A stretch of 64,000 nucleotides of DNA from Candidatus Aalborgicola danicus. Its GTDB lineage: Bacteria; Pseudomonadota; Gammaproteobacteria; Burkholderiales; Burkholderiaceae_C. The stretch's first letter is position 1; the number at the start of each line of letters is the position of its first letter. The notes below the pieces were generated by a model. That model was not told where the DNA came from and ran no database searches. It saw only the letters and a program-made list of their open reading frames with translations. The DNA lies in NCBI GenBank assembly GCA_016703945.1, contig JADJBC010000002.1, positions 62,001 through 126,000 on the forward strand, given 5' to 3'. Shown one piece after another: positions 43,607-52,322 of the stretch. Made by a program: the position numbers and the translations under genes.

Positions 43607-44319
43607 CTGTTGCTGCAACCGCATCAACTCCGTGATACCTTTTTCGGCCAGAGTGAGCAGGCTGTCCATCTCGGCACGCGAAAAGGCAGCGCCTTCGGCC
43701 GTGCCCTGCACTTCCACAAAATGACCAGCCCCCGTCATGACCACATTCATGTCAGTGTCGCAGGCGGAGTCTTCGGTGTATTCCAGGTCCAGCAAGGCCG
43801 TGCCTTGCACGATGCCCACGGAGATGGCGGCCACCTGCGCGATGATGGGCGACTCGGCAATCTTGCCCGCGGCCAACAAGCCGTTGACGGCGTCCTGTGC
43901 CGCCACAAAGGCGCCAGTAATCGCAGCGGTGCGGGTGCCGCCGTCGGCCTGCAAGACGTCGCAATCGAGCTGGATGGTGCGCTCTCCAAGCTTTTTCAAA
44001 TCGAACACCGCGCGCATGGAACGGCCTATCAGGCGCTGGATTTCCTGGGTGCGCCCGCTTTGTTTGCCGCGTGCCGCTTCGCGGTCGCTGCGGGTGTGGG
44101 TGGCGCGCGGCAACATGCCGTATTCGGCCGTCACCCAGCCCTCGCCGCTGCCGCGTTTGTGGGGCGGCACTTTTCCTCCACCGATGCGGTGCACAAAACG
44201 CGGGTGTCGCCAAACTCGATCAGGACGGAACCTTCGGCATGAACCGTGTAACCACGGGTGATACGTACTGGGCGCAGCGCGTCGGCGGCACGCGCTTTGG
44301 CGCGAACAAATTCAGACAT
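43589..44319 (-). CDS. rph: RNase PH, broken by one frameshift
   Basis: It starts at 44319 (MSEFVRAKARAADALRPVRI). The first part carries EGSVLIEFGDTRVLCTASVEEK; the frame then breaks at the T run 44171-44174 (an A run on the coding strand), and VPPHKRGSGEGWVTAEYGMLPRATHTR continues in the next frame with RSMRAVFDLKKLGERTIQLDCDVLQADGGTRTAAITGA. Restoring one base gives 243 residues. It trims tRNA 3' ends. A run-length sequencing error is probable. Confidence 0.9.
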
Positions 44320-44374
44320 GAAAATCCCTTGGAAAGTCGATACACAGTGGGGCGCGCCAAGGCGCCTGTCACAC

Positions 44375-45288
44375 TCAGGTTTTGCGCGCCGCTGAGCGGC
44401 GGATAGCCTCGTTGATTTCAGCGATGGACCGCTCAATTGCGGCGTCGTCCAGATCGTCTACCCCCGAATCCAGCCAGCCAGCTTGCACGGTCGACGCAAA
44501 TACACCTTCCTCAATGGTTTCGGTGGAGATACTGCCACGGGTCGAGACAAATGCATCCGGGGTTTCCCATTCCATGGCAATCACCGTTACGTTATCACTG
44601 CCAGGACCCGCCTTGGTTAATGCGCGCTCCACCAAATCCGGCACCGCCAAACCCACCTGTTTTTGGCCCAATTGTTGAACAATATCAACATCATCCAGGC
44701 TGCCCCACAGGCCGTCCGAACACAACAAAATCTTGTCGCCCTGCTGCAAGGGAACAGGGCCAGTGACGTCAAACACCGGCTTGGTCGGTGACCCCAGGCA
44801 GGTGTACAACACGTTGCGGTTGAATCGCCCGGGCAGGGCCTGGTCGGGATGGGCGTCTTGGTGCTGCTCGATGTAGGAATGGTCCCGTGTACGCACCACC
44901 AACTCGCCATGACGGACAAAATACAGACGCGAGTCGCCGCAATGCACCCAGTGTGCGACTCCACTCTGCACCAGTGCCGCGACCAAGGTAGTGCGCGGAG
45001 TATCCATCAGGTGTTTTTCCGCCGCATACCGCAGGATCTGCCGATGCGCAGCCATGATGGCCATGTTGAAAAACGCCTTGGGGTCGTCGATCTCGGGCTT
45101 GGCTTCTTTTTGGTACAGGGCAGAAATGGACTGCAGCACAATCTGCGCAGCCACCTCCCCTTCCGGGTGCCCCCCATCCCATCCGCCAACAGAAAGAGCC
45201 CGGACGCCTTCGTATAACAATACCCCATGCGGTCTTCGTTCTTGTCACGTCCACCCTTGCGGCTGAGTTGAAATACGGAGAACTTCAT
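44375..45288 (-). CDS. PP2C-type Ser/Thr protein phosphatase, broken by one frameshift
   Basis: It starts at 45288 (MKFSVFQLSRKGGRDKNEDR), with motif GLFLLADGMGG. The frame breaks at the C run 45170-45175, and HPEGEVAAQIVLQSISALY continues. Metal ligands are seen in NEDR, DGMGG, LLCSDGLWG and GSDNVTV. Restoring one base gives 304 residues. The kinase gene upstream overlaps the start by 4 bp, so they act as an opposing pair, with possible control of a shared target. Confidence 0.88.
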
Positions 45289-46293
45289 TTGGGTTTGTCG
45301 TCCACGTTAGAAACCCCAAGCACGCTGCGCTTGGTTTCGGACACCATGGTGTCAAACTGCATGCGGACTTTCTCGCCGACGGTGAGCTTGGTGTAGCGGC
45401 GCTCTCCTTCTCGGCTGAGCTCTTTTTGCAGGGCAAATACAGATTGGGGTCTGGACAATGGATCCAGTGACATGCACCACTCCACCACTTCAATCAAATT
45501 GTCGGAGTAGACGCCGCGCAAACGTGCCAGCGCAATCGTAATGCGGTCTTTTTCAAGGCGTTGCGGCGCTTCATTGGGCGGGTAGCCCTGCATACAGGCG
45601 TAGATGCAGGCACCAATCGCATAGATGTCGGTCCACGGTCCCATGGACGCATCACGCCGGTACATCTCGGGCGCAGCAAAGCCCGGGGTATACATCGGGC
45701 GGATAAAGTTGCCCTCTTTGCTCAGCACTTCACGGGCGGCGCCAAAGTCGATCAACACCGATTTGTTGTCATCCGTGATAAAAATGTTGGCAGGCTTGAT
45801 GTCCAGATGCAGCATTTTGTGCTGGTGCACGATGCGCAGTCCGCGCAGGATTTCGTCAAACAAAGAACGGATCGTGGATTCGCGGAACACCTTGCTCTGC
45901 TTCAGGTCGCGCGCGGTAACGATGAAATCCTGCAGGGCAGCACCCTCCAGATAATTCATCACCATGTAAACCGTTTCGTTTTCGCGAAAGAAGTTCAGCA
46001 CACTCACCACCGAGGGGTGGGAGATTTGCGCCAGTGACCGGCCTTCTTCAAAAAAACTCTTCAGGCCCAGGCGGTACAGGGACAGCTTCTCGGGCTGAAC
46101 CTGCGGGAAGCAACTCCCCAGGAGCCCGACTTGCCAAAGATGAAGGCAGGTACTCTTTGACCGCCACGCGTTGCCCATCGGCATCCAGGGCCAAATACAC
46201 CAGCCCGAAGCCGCCAGCTGCCACTTTTCGAATAATGCGATAGCCGCCAATGGTGGTATCTGGGGGTAGAGGAGCAGGCTTGACCTTCGACAT
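45285..46293 (-). CDS. Hanks-type Ser/Thr protein kinase, broken by one frameshift
   Basis: It starts at 46293 (MSKVKPAPLPPDTTIGGYRI). The glycine loop is AAGGFGLVY, the catalytic lysine is in RVAVKEYLP, the catalytic loop is HLDIKPANIFI, and the metal Asp is in LIDFGAAR with the APE-like FAAPEMY. The frame breaks at the G run 46105-46107 (plus strand), where one base is extra. Removal gives 335 residues. It has no membrane segment. It forms a divergent pair with yicC and an operon with the PP2C. Confidence 0.88.
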
Positions 46294-46371
46294 AAATTAA
46301 GAGTTGAACACGCGTTTGATCCGTCTGAACCGGGTTATTCTCAAGGCCGTTGAAGAAAACGGGGATACGCA

Positions 46372-47283
46372 ATGCCAGTTTATAGCATGACAGGTTACGC
46401 CAGTGCGCAACACAGCACCGCCGCTGTCACAGAGTCCGAGAATAAACCGCCGCCAGGTCAACTAGGGTTGGAAATTCGCTCCGTCAATAGCCGATTCCTG
46501 GATTTGTCGTTTCGACTTCCCGAAGACTTGCGCCAGTATGAGCCCGCACTGCGCGACCTCTTGCTCGGCAAGCTAAAGCGCGGCAAGGTGGAGGTTCGTG
46601 CGTCCATAGAAATGGGAGCGGCGTCCAGCATTGCGGATCCAAGTCCGCGCATGCTGCAGCGCCTCAATGCCGTTCAGGACAATGTGAAGGCCTGGCTGCC
46701 CACCGCCATACCACTGAGTGTGGCGGACGTGATTCGCCTGTCTTCGGCCGAGCAAAGCGGTACCCGTGACTGGGGCGCTTGTGTTCTGCCATTGGCGAAC
46801 AAAACTCTCAAAGCCTTGCTCGATGCCCGGCAACGCGAAGGTGCCCGTTTGTCAGGCATGCCGCTGGACCATATTGCCCAGTTGCGCACCCTGGCCCAAC
46901 AAGCAGTCCCACTGATTCCCCAACTGGTCGAACAAAATTGCCAGAAATTTCTGGCGCGCTGGAAAGACGCCATGGCCCTGACCGACGGCGCAACCTTGCC
47001 GGAAGCAGCGCAAGATCGCGCTCTGACGGAAGCCACGGCGTTTGCCATCCGTATTGACGTAGCCGAAGAAATTACGCGCTTGGGCTCACACCTGGACGAG
47101 TTGGATCGGCTAATCCAAAAAGGCGGCGAGATCGGAAAACGACTGGACTTTTTGATACAGGAGTTACACCGCGAGGCCAATACGCTGGGCTCCAAGTCGG
47201 CTGCGCTGGAACTTACGCATATCTCGGTGGACATGAAAGTGCTGATTGAGCAAATGCGCGAGCAGGTGCAAAACATAGAATAG
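46372..47283 (+). CDS. yicC: YicC-family endoribonuclease-like protein
   Basis: A 303-residue protein starting MPVYSMTGYASAQH, the hallmark YicC opening, with the C-terminal KRLDFLIQELHREANTLGSKS and LIEQMREQVQNIE. YicC proteins act in RNA turnover, including RyhB small RNA decay in E. coli. It is 4 bp before gmk, a conserved neighbour. Confidence 0.93.
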   Translation: MPVYSMTGYASAQHSTAAVTESENKPPPGQLGLEIRSVNSRFLDLSFRLPEDLRQYEPALRDLLLGKLKRGKVEVRASIEMGAASSIADPSPRMLQRLNAVQDNVKAWLPTAIPLSVADVIRLSSAEQSGTRDWGACVLPLANKTLKALLDARQREGARLSGMPLDHIAQLRTLAQQAVPLIPQLVEQNCQKFLARWKDAMALTDGATLPEAAQDRALTEATAFAIRIDVAEEITRLGSHLDELDRLIQKGGEIGKRLDFLIQELHREANTLGSKSAALELTHISVDMKVLIEQMREQVQNIE

Positions 47284-47287
47284 GCCT

Positions 47288-47908
47288 ATGGACTACCCCG
47301 GGAACCTTTTTGTTGTCGCCGCCCCCAGTGGGGCCGGAAAATCCAGCCTGGTCAAGGCGCTTCTGGAGCTTGACTCCCATGTCCAGCCTTCGGTGTCGCA
47401 CACCACGCGACCACCCAGGGGCCAGGAAAAGCATGGTCGCGAGTATTTTTTCGTCTCCGAACAGGAATTCGACGCCATGGTGGCCGCGAACGGGTTTGTG
47501 GAATGGGCCCACGTCCACAATTTCCGATACGGAACCTCAAAGCGTGCAATTGAGGAGCGCATGGCCCAAGGCGCTGATGTGATCCTCGAGATTGACTACC
47601 AAGGCGCGCTCCAGATCAAGAACATTTTTGCCAACGCCATTTCCATCTTCATCTTGCCCCCCAGTTGGGAAGAGTTGCGCTCTCGCCTCGAACGCCGGGG
47701 CGAAGACGCCAGCGAAGTCATCGATGTGCGCATGAAAAACGCTGCCATTGAGGTCGCTCAGGTCGATAAATTCGACTTCGTTATAATCAATGAGTTGTTT
47801 GAACGGGCGCTTTTTGATCTGAAGGCCATTGTTCACTCCCAGCGGCTCAAATTTTCGGCACAGCGTCGTGCCCGAGCCGAAACATTCAAAGCATTGCTGA
47901 CCCCTTAG
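47288..47908 (+). CDS. gmk: Guanylate kinase
   Basis: A 206-residue protein. The P-loop APSGAGKSSLVKALL is near residue 14, and SVSHTTRPPRGQEKHGREYFFVS is the GMP-binding region, as is EIDYQGALQI. It phosphorylates GMP to GDP. It lies between yicC and rpoZ, the standard order. Confidence 0.97.
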   Translation: MDYPGNLFVVAAPSGAGKSSLVKALLELDSHVQPSVSHTTRPPRGQEKHGREYFFVSEQEFDAMVAANGFVEWAHVHNFRYGTSKRAIEERMAQGADVILEIDYQGALQIKNIFANAISIFILPPSWEELRSRLERRGEDASEVIDVRMKNAAIEVAQVDKFDFVIINELFERALFDLKAIVHSQRLKFSAQRRARAETFKALLTP

Positions 47909-47924
47909 TCTTTCGGAGAACTCC

Positions 47925-48127
47925 ATGGCCCGTATTACTGTAGAAGACTGCCTGGTGCAGATCCCTAACCGCTTTCAACTCGTTCTGGCCGCGACCTACC
48001 GCGCCCGCATGCTGAATCAGGGCCATACGCCCAAGATTGAAAGCAAGAACAAGGCTGGCGTCACCGCGCTGCGCGAGATCGCAGCGGGGAAGATTGGCAT
48101 TGAAATGTTGAAAAAGTCCCGCTCTGA
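47925..48127 (+). CDS. rpoZ: RNA polymerase omega subunit, broken near its end by a frameshift
   Basis: MARITVEDCLVQIPNRFQLV opens the protein and ALREIAAGKIGIEMLKK closes the conserved part. The A run at 48111-48115 is one base short; restored, the protein ends MLKKVPL at 48127, giving the normal 67 residues. As read, the frame runs far into the next gene, which is unlikely. Omega helps RNA polymerase assembly and ppGpp binding, fitting the position just before spoT. Confidence 0.92.
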
Positions 48128-48146
48128 GCGTCATCGCTCTAGAAGA

Positions 48147-48171
48147 AGCACCGCTTGCGGTGCTTTTTTTT
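48147..48171 (+). terminator. Intrinsic terminator between rpoZ and spoT
   Basis: AGCACCGCTTGCGGTGCT followed by eight T residues is a strong terminator. It falls 55 bp before the spoT start, so spoT may need read-through or its own promoter. Confidence 0.85.
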
Positions 48172-48225
48172 CGCCATTTTGTGCTTACTGCTGCCAATGT
48201 TTGGGTAGCAGGCTACATTTACACC

Positions 48226-50511
48226 ATGGGTACTCCCGTCAAACCAATGCCGCAAAAGAAAGTTGCCCCCAGGACAAACGGGGACGCGACGTCTGCGCCC
48301 CACCCGGCAGCCGTCAACGCTGCAGCCGCAAGTTTTGCCGGTCTGATTTCCAAACTGGATTACTTGTCACCAGAGGATCTGGAAAAAGTTCGGCAAGCCT
48401 ACCGCTTTGCAGATGAGGCGCATTTGGGTCAGTTGCGCAACAACGGCGAACCCTACATCACCCACCCGATTGCTGTCGCAGCCCAATGTGCGGAATGGAA
48501 AATCGATGCTCAGGCCCTGATGGCGGCGCTGCTGCATGACTCGCTGGAAGACTGCGGCGTGACCAAAGCCGAGTTGATTGAGCGCTTTGGCTCGCCGGTG
48601 GCAGAGCTGGTCGACGGATTGACCAAGCTGGACAAACTGCAGTTCAACACCCGCGAAGAAAACCAGGCTGAGTCGTTTCGCAAGATGTTGCTGGCGATGG
48701 CCCGTGATGTGCGGGTCATCTTGGTCAAGTTGGCCGACCGCTCCCACAATATGCGCACATTGGCCGACGTGCCAAGGGCCAAGTGGAGCCGCATTGCGTC
48801 CGAAACCCTGGACATTTACGCACCCATTGCACATCGGCTGGGCCTGAACCAGACCTACCGCGAGTTGCAAGACCTGTCCTTTAGGTACCTGCGCCCATGG
48901 CGATACAGTGTTTTATCCAAAGCTGTCACCAAAGCGCGCAGCCGACGCCGTGACCTGATCCAAAAGGTTCAACGCGAAGTCGAGGCCGCTTTTGCAGCGT
49001 CCGGTATCACCGTGCGTATTGCCGGGCGCGAAAAAACGCTGTACTCCATCTACAAAAAGATGGACAGTAAACACCTGAGTTTTGCCCAGGTTACTGATAT
49101 CTATGGATTCCGGGTCATCGTGCCACAGGTGATCGACTGTTACACCGCGTTGGGTGTTTTGCACCAACTCTACAAACCCCTGCCGGGCAAGTTCAAAGAC
49201 CATATCGCGATCGCCAAACTGAATGGTTACCAGTCTTTGCATACCACCCTGGTAGGCCCATCCAGCGTCGCCGTGGAGTTTCAGATGCGCACTGAGGCTA
49301 TGCATTTGGTTGCCGAGTCTGGCGTAGCGGCACATTGGTTGTACAAAGTCAACAAGCCAGACGAGGCGTCTTCAGATCGGTTGGGCACCAAGTGGCTGCA
49401 GTCATTGTTGGACATTCAGGATGAGACGCGGGATGCCGCAGAGTTCTGGGACCACGTCAAAGTCGACCTGTTCCCCGATGCGGTGTATGTGTTTACGCCC
49501 AAGAGCCAAATCATGGCCATGCCGCGTGGCGCCACCATTGTTGACTTTGCGTATGCTATTCACAGTAATGTTGGCGATCGAACCGTATCTGCACGCATCA
49601 ACGGTGAACACGTGCCGCTTCGGACCGAGCTCAAGAACGGCGACGTGGTCGAGGTCGTAACCGAGCCTTTGGCAACGCCCAACCCCGCCTGGCTTGGTTT
49701 TGTTCGTACCGGACGCGCCCGCTCCAAAATTCGCCATCATCTAAAAACCATGGCGCACACTGAGTCCGAAGAGCTCGGTGAAAAACTGCTGAGTCAAGCT
49801 CTGCGCGCAGAAGGTATTGATCAGTTTCCAGAATCAGATGCGGAATACGAACCCATTTGGGAGAAGTTGCTGCGTTTTACCGGCAGTAGAAACCGGCAGG
49901 AACTATTGACAGACATCGGTTTGGGCAAACGGATCGCCAGTATTGTTGCCAAGCGCCTGGTTTTGTTACTAGCCGACAGTGGCCAGCGTCCAGATGCACT
50001 TTTGCTGACCCGTGAACGGTTCACCGCGCACGAGTCCACCTTGCAGGGTTCGATAACTTTGGACGGGAGCGAAAACGCGTCGGTGCAGTTTGCGAAGTGT
50101 TGTCGTCCTATTCCCGGTGACGCCATTGTGGGTTATCTGGGACGTGGCGAGGGCTTGGTGGTGCACATCCAAGACTGCTCGGTGGCCAAAAAATTGCAGC
50201 ACAAAGACAGTGAGCGATTCATCACCGTCGAATGGGCAGACGACCCGGTACGGGCATTTGAGACCGGCGTCATGGTCACTGCGAAGAATGGGAAAGGTGT
50301 GCTGGCCAAGGTCGCGGCGGCGTTGGCAGCTGCGGAGGCAGACATTGTGCACATCGACATGGGTTATGACGGTGCGCAAGAGGATGTGGAGTTCCGGTTC
50401 GTGGTGGGCGTTCGCGACTCGGCGCACCTGGCGGTGGTGCTGCGCAACCTGAGTCGAACTCCATCGGTGATGCGCGCCGAACGCCGCAAGGTGGCGATGC
50501 CAGGGCCTTAA
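48226..50511 (+). CDS. spoT: Bifunctional (p)ppGpp synthetase/hydrolase
   Basis: The start at 48226 (MGTPVKPMPQKKV) is preferred; a start at 48160 falls in the terminator. Of 761 residues, the HD hydrolase (ALLHDSLEDCGVTKAEL, VKLADRSHNMRTL), synthetase (GYQSLHTTLVGP), TGS (VYVFTPKSQIMAMPRGATIVDFAYAIH), a zinc-finger-like segment (FAKCCRPIPGDAI) and the C-terminal ACT domain are all seen. It makes and degrades (p)ppGpp in the stringent response. Confidence 0.96.
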   Translation: MGTPVKPMPQKKVAPRTNGDATSAPHPAAVNAAAASFAGLISKLDYLSPEDLEKVRQAYRFADEAHLGQLRNNGEPYITHPIAVAAQCAEWKIDAQALMAALLHDSLEDCGVTKAELIERFGSPVAELVDGLTKLDKLQFNTREENQAESFRKMLLAMARDVRVILVKLADRSHNMRTLADVPRAKWSRIASETLDIYAPIAHRLGLNQTYRELQDLSFRYLRPWRYSVLSKAVTKARSRRRDLIQKVQREVEAAFAASGITVRIAGREKTLYSIYKKMDSKHLSFAQVTDIYGFRVIVPQVIDCYTALGVLHQLYKPLPGKFKDHIAIAKLNGYQSLHTTLVGPSSVAVEFQMRTEAMHLVAESGVAAHWLYKVNKPDEASSDRLGTKWLQSLLDIQDETRDAAEFWDHVKVDLFPDAVYVFTPKSQIMAMPRGATIVDFAYAIHSNVGDRTVSARINGEHVPLRTELKNGDVVEVVTEPLATPNPAWLGFVRTGRARSKIRHHLKTMAHTESEELGEKLLSQALRAEGIDQFPESDAEYEPIWEKLLRFTGSRNRQELLTDIGLGKRIASIVAKRLVLLLADSGQRPDALLLTRERFTAHESTLQGSITLDGSENASVQFAKCCRPIPGDAIVGYLGRGEGLVVHIQDCSVAKKLQHKDSERFITVEWADDPVRAFETGVMVTAKNGKGVLAKVAAALAAAEADIVHIDMGYDGAQEDVEFRFVVGVRDSAHLAVVLRNLSRTPSVMRAERRKVAMPGP

Positions 50512-50592
50512 CGCCCGGTGGCCCTCCCGGGGTCATCAGCGACAACACTTCGGGCTCCAGCAAACCTTCGCTTACCCGATCGAAACCCGCCA

Positions 50593-51147
50593 CTACGGAG
50601 CGGGGTAACTGACCTCCATTACCTCAATTTCCTCGACACGACCCGGCATCACCAGCTTTAGCACATCGCCCGTGCGCGCCTTCAGCAAGGTGCGCGCCAC
50701 CGGCGAAATCCAGCTGACCTCCCCTTTCGCGCTGTTGGCTTCATCAATCCCTGTGATGGTGACAGTGCGCTCCTGACCGGATTCATCCGCATAGGTGACC
50801 GTCGCACCAAAGAAAATCTGGTCGTTGCCATGGTGCAAGGATGGATTGGTCACCTCGGCAATTTCGAGCCGTTTGGTCAGGAAACGAATGCGTCGGTCAA
50901 TCTCGCGCAGGCGCTTTTTGCCGTAGAGGTAGTCGCCATTCTCGGAGCGGTCACCGTTGCTGGCAGCCCAGAAAACCGCCTCGACCATCCTGGGACGCTC
51001 GTTGTCCATCAGATCCAGCCATTCGTTGCGCAATGCGGAGTAACCTTTGGGCGTGATGTAGTTCTTGCCGCCGGTAGGAATGGGGGGCAATTGCAGATCG
51101 TCGTCATCGTCTGCGTTGTCTGACTCTTTGGTGAAAGCCTTGCTCAT
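50593..51147 (-). CDS. greB: Transcription elongation factor GreB
   Basis: A 184-residue protein with an acidic N-terminus (SDNADDDDDLQLPP), then the coiled coil (YITPKGYSALRNEWLDLMDNERPRMVEAVFWAASNGDRSENGDYLYGKKRLREID in sections) and the C-terminal FKBP-like domain (FFGATVTYADESG). GreB rescues backtracked polymerase. It is convergent with spoT and is followed, in gene order, by tRNA-Arg upstream on the same strand. Confidence 0.95.
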   Translation of the reverse strand: MSKAFTKESDNADDDDDLQLPPIPTGGKNYITPKGYSALRNEWLDLMDNERPRMVEAVFWAASNGDRSENGDYLYGKKRLREIDRRIRFLTKRLEIAEVTNPSLHHGNDQIFFGATVTYADESGQERTVTITGIDEANSAKGEVSWISPVARTLLKARTGDVLKLVMPGRVEEIEVMEVSYPAP

Positions 51148-51200
51148 GAAATGGCACGCCTAAAGCCCATGGGGATGAAACCCTACAGATTCAGAATAAG

Positions 51201-51236
51201 AAAAAGGCCTGCAACTTTTCAGTCACAGGCCTTCAC
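51201..51236 (-). terminator. Terminator after tRNA-Arg
   Basis: AAGGCCTG (51204-51211) pairs with CAGGCCTT (51226-51233), and on the minus strand the stem is followed by a T run. Confidence 0.75.
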
Positions 51237-51240
51237 TTTT

Positions 51241-51317
51241 TGGTGCGGCTGGCAGGAATTGAACCCACGACCCCTTGGTTCGTAGCCAAGTACTCTATCC
51301 AACTGAGCTACAGCCGC
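51241..51317 (-). tRNA. tRNA-Arg (ACG)
   Basis: On the minus strand: acceptor GCGGCTG pairs with CAGCCGC, the anticodon loop CTACGAA (ACG) lies in TTGG...CCAA, the T-loop is TTCAATT, and CCA is encoded. 77 bases. Confidence 0.95.
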
Positions 51318-51353
51318 TAAGCTAAAAATTATAGCACAGGCTTTTGGGCCGAT

Positions 51354-52229
51354 TTATGCCTTCAGGCCCAACAAGGCGCGCGCTTCCTGCGGGCTGGCAA
51401 TCGTGCGGCCAGCATTGGCAGCGCAGCGGGCCAATTCGGTGATCAAGGCACCGTTGCCGCTGGCGCGGTCGCCGTTGGGTAGATAGAAAGTGTCTTCCAG
51501 GCCGGTGCGCAGCATGCCGCCCAGCTCGGCGGTCTTCTGGTGCACGGGCCAAATCTCGGCGCGGCCAATCAGCGTGGTTTGCCAGACGCTGTTGGGCGCC
51601 ATCCACTGCGGCAGCAGGGCCAGCAGGTCCGCATCGCAGGGCATGCCCGACGCAACCCCCATGACCAAGTTGTATTCGGCGCGGCCCATCTCGGGTTTGA
51701 GCAGCCCGGCTTTGATGTACATACCCACCGAACGCACGATGCCCACGTCAAAGCACTCGAATTCGGGGTGGGTGCCGCATTCCTGCATCACGTCCAGAAA
51801 CTGCTGCACCTTGGACACCGGGTTGTCAAACACCATGGGCGGCCAGGCCCATTGGCCATCTTCCTTGATCTTGAGGTAATTCAGGCTACCAGCATTGCAG
51901 GCGGCGATCTCTGGCTTGACCTGGCGGATGCAAGCCAGTGGTCCGGAGATGTCTTTGCCGACCACGCCGGTGGTCAGATTGATGATGACGCCGGGGCAGG
52001 CCTCGCGGATGGCGTTGACCACACTCTCGGCCACATCCGGGTCCCAGGACGGCATCTGCCCCATGCCCGGCTCCTGGTTGCGGATGTGCACGTGCATGAT
52101 GGACGCACCAGCATTAAAGGCGTCGCGCGCCTCGGCCGCCATTTGCGAAGGGGTCACCGGCACGGGGTGCTGTTTGGGGTTGGTCAGCACGCCGGTCAGC
52201 GCGCAGGTCAGTATTGCTTTTTCCATCAT
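51354..52229 (-). CDS. Beta-keto acid cleavage enzyme (BKACE, DUF849)
   Basis: A 291-residue protein with its start at 52229 and metal ligands in MHVHIRNQEPG and FECFDVGIVRS-type sequence. BKACE enzymes cleave beta-keto acids with acetyl-CoA and a divalent metal, giving a CoA ester and acetoacetate. It is last in the acyl-CoA carboxylase operon, where leucine pathways usually have an HMG-CoA lyase. The substrate is unknown, though the operon context suggests a branched beta-keto acid. Confidence 0.88.
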   Translation of the reverse strand: MMEKAILTCALTGVLTNPKQHPVPVTPSQMAAEARDAFNAGASIMHVHIRNQEPGMGQMPSWDPDVAESVVNAIREACPGVIINLTTGVVGKDISGPLACIRQVKPEIAACNAGSLNYLKIKEDGQWAWPPMVFDNPVSKVQQFLDVMQECGTHPEFECFDVGIVRSVGMYIKAGLLKPEMGRAEYNLVMGVASGMPCDADLLALLPQWMAPNSVWQTTLIGRAEIWPVHQKTAELGGMLRTGLEDTFYLPNGDRASGNGALITELARCAANAGRTIASPQEARALLGLKA

Positions 52230-52241
52230 CAATCCTAATCA

Positions 52242-52318
52242 GTTGGGGACAGAACTGAAGGTCTGTCCCGCAACGGGTTACTACGAGTTGGGGACAGCGC
52301 CAAAGGTCTGTCCCGCAA
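52242..52318. repeat. Two tandem palindromic GGGACAG-type repeats
   Basis: Two units, GTTGGGGACAGA...TCTGTCCCGCAAC (52242-52274) and GTTGGGGACAGC...TCTGTCCCGCAA (52287-52318), both inverted, fill the gap between the carboxylase and BKACE genes. A related unit lies at 10196-10243. Confidence 0.75.
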
Positions 52319-52322
52319 AGTT

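Noticed and set aside
2830..48127. Programmed ribosomal frameshifts as explanation for broken frames
   Set aside because: No common slippery heptamer with a downstream structure is seen. Sites vary in type and direction.
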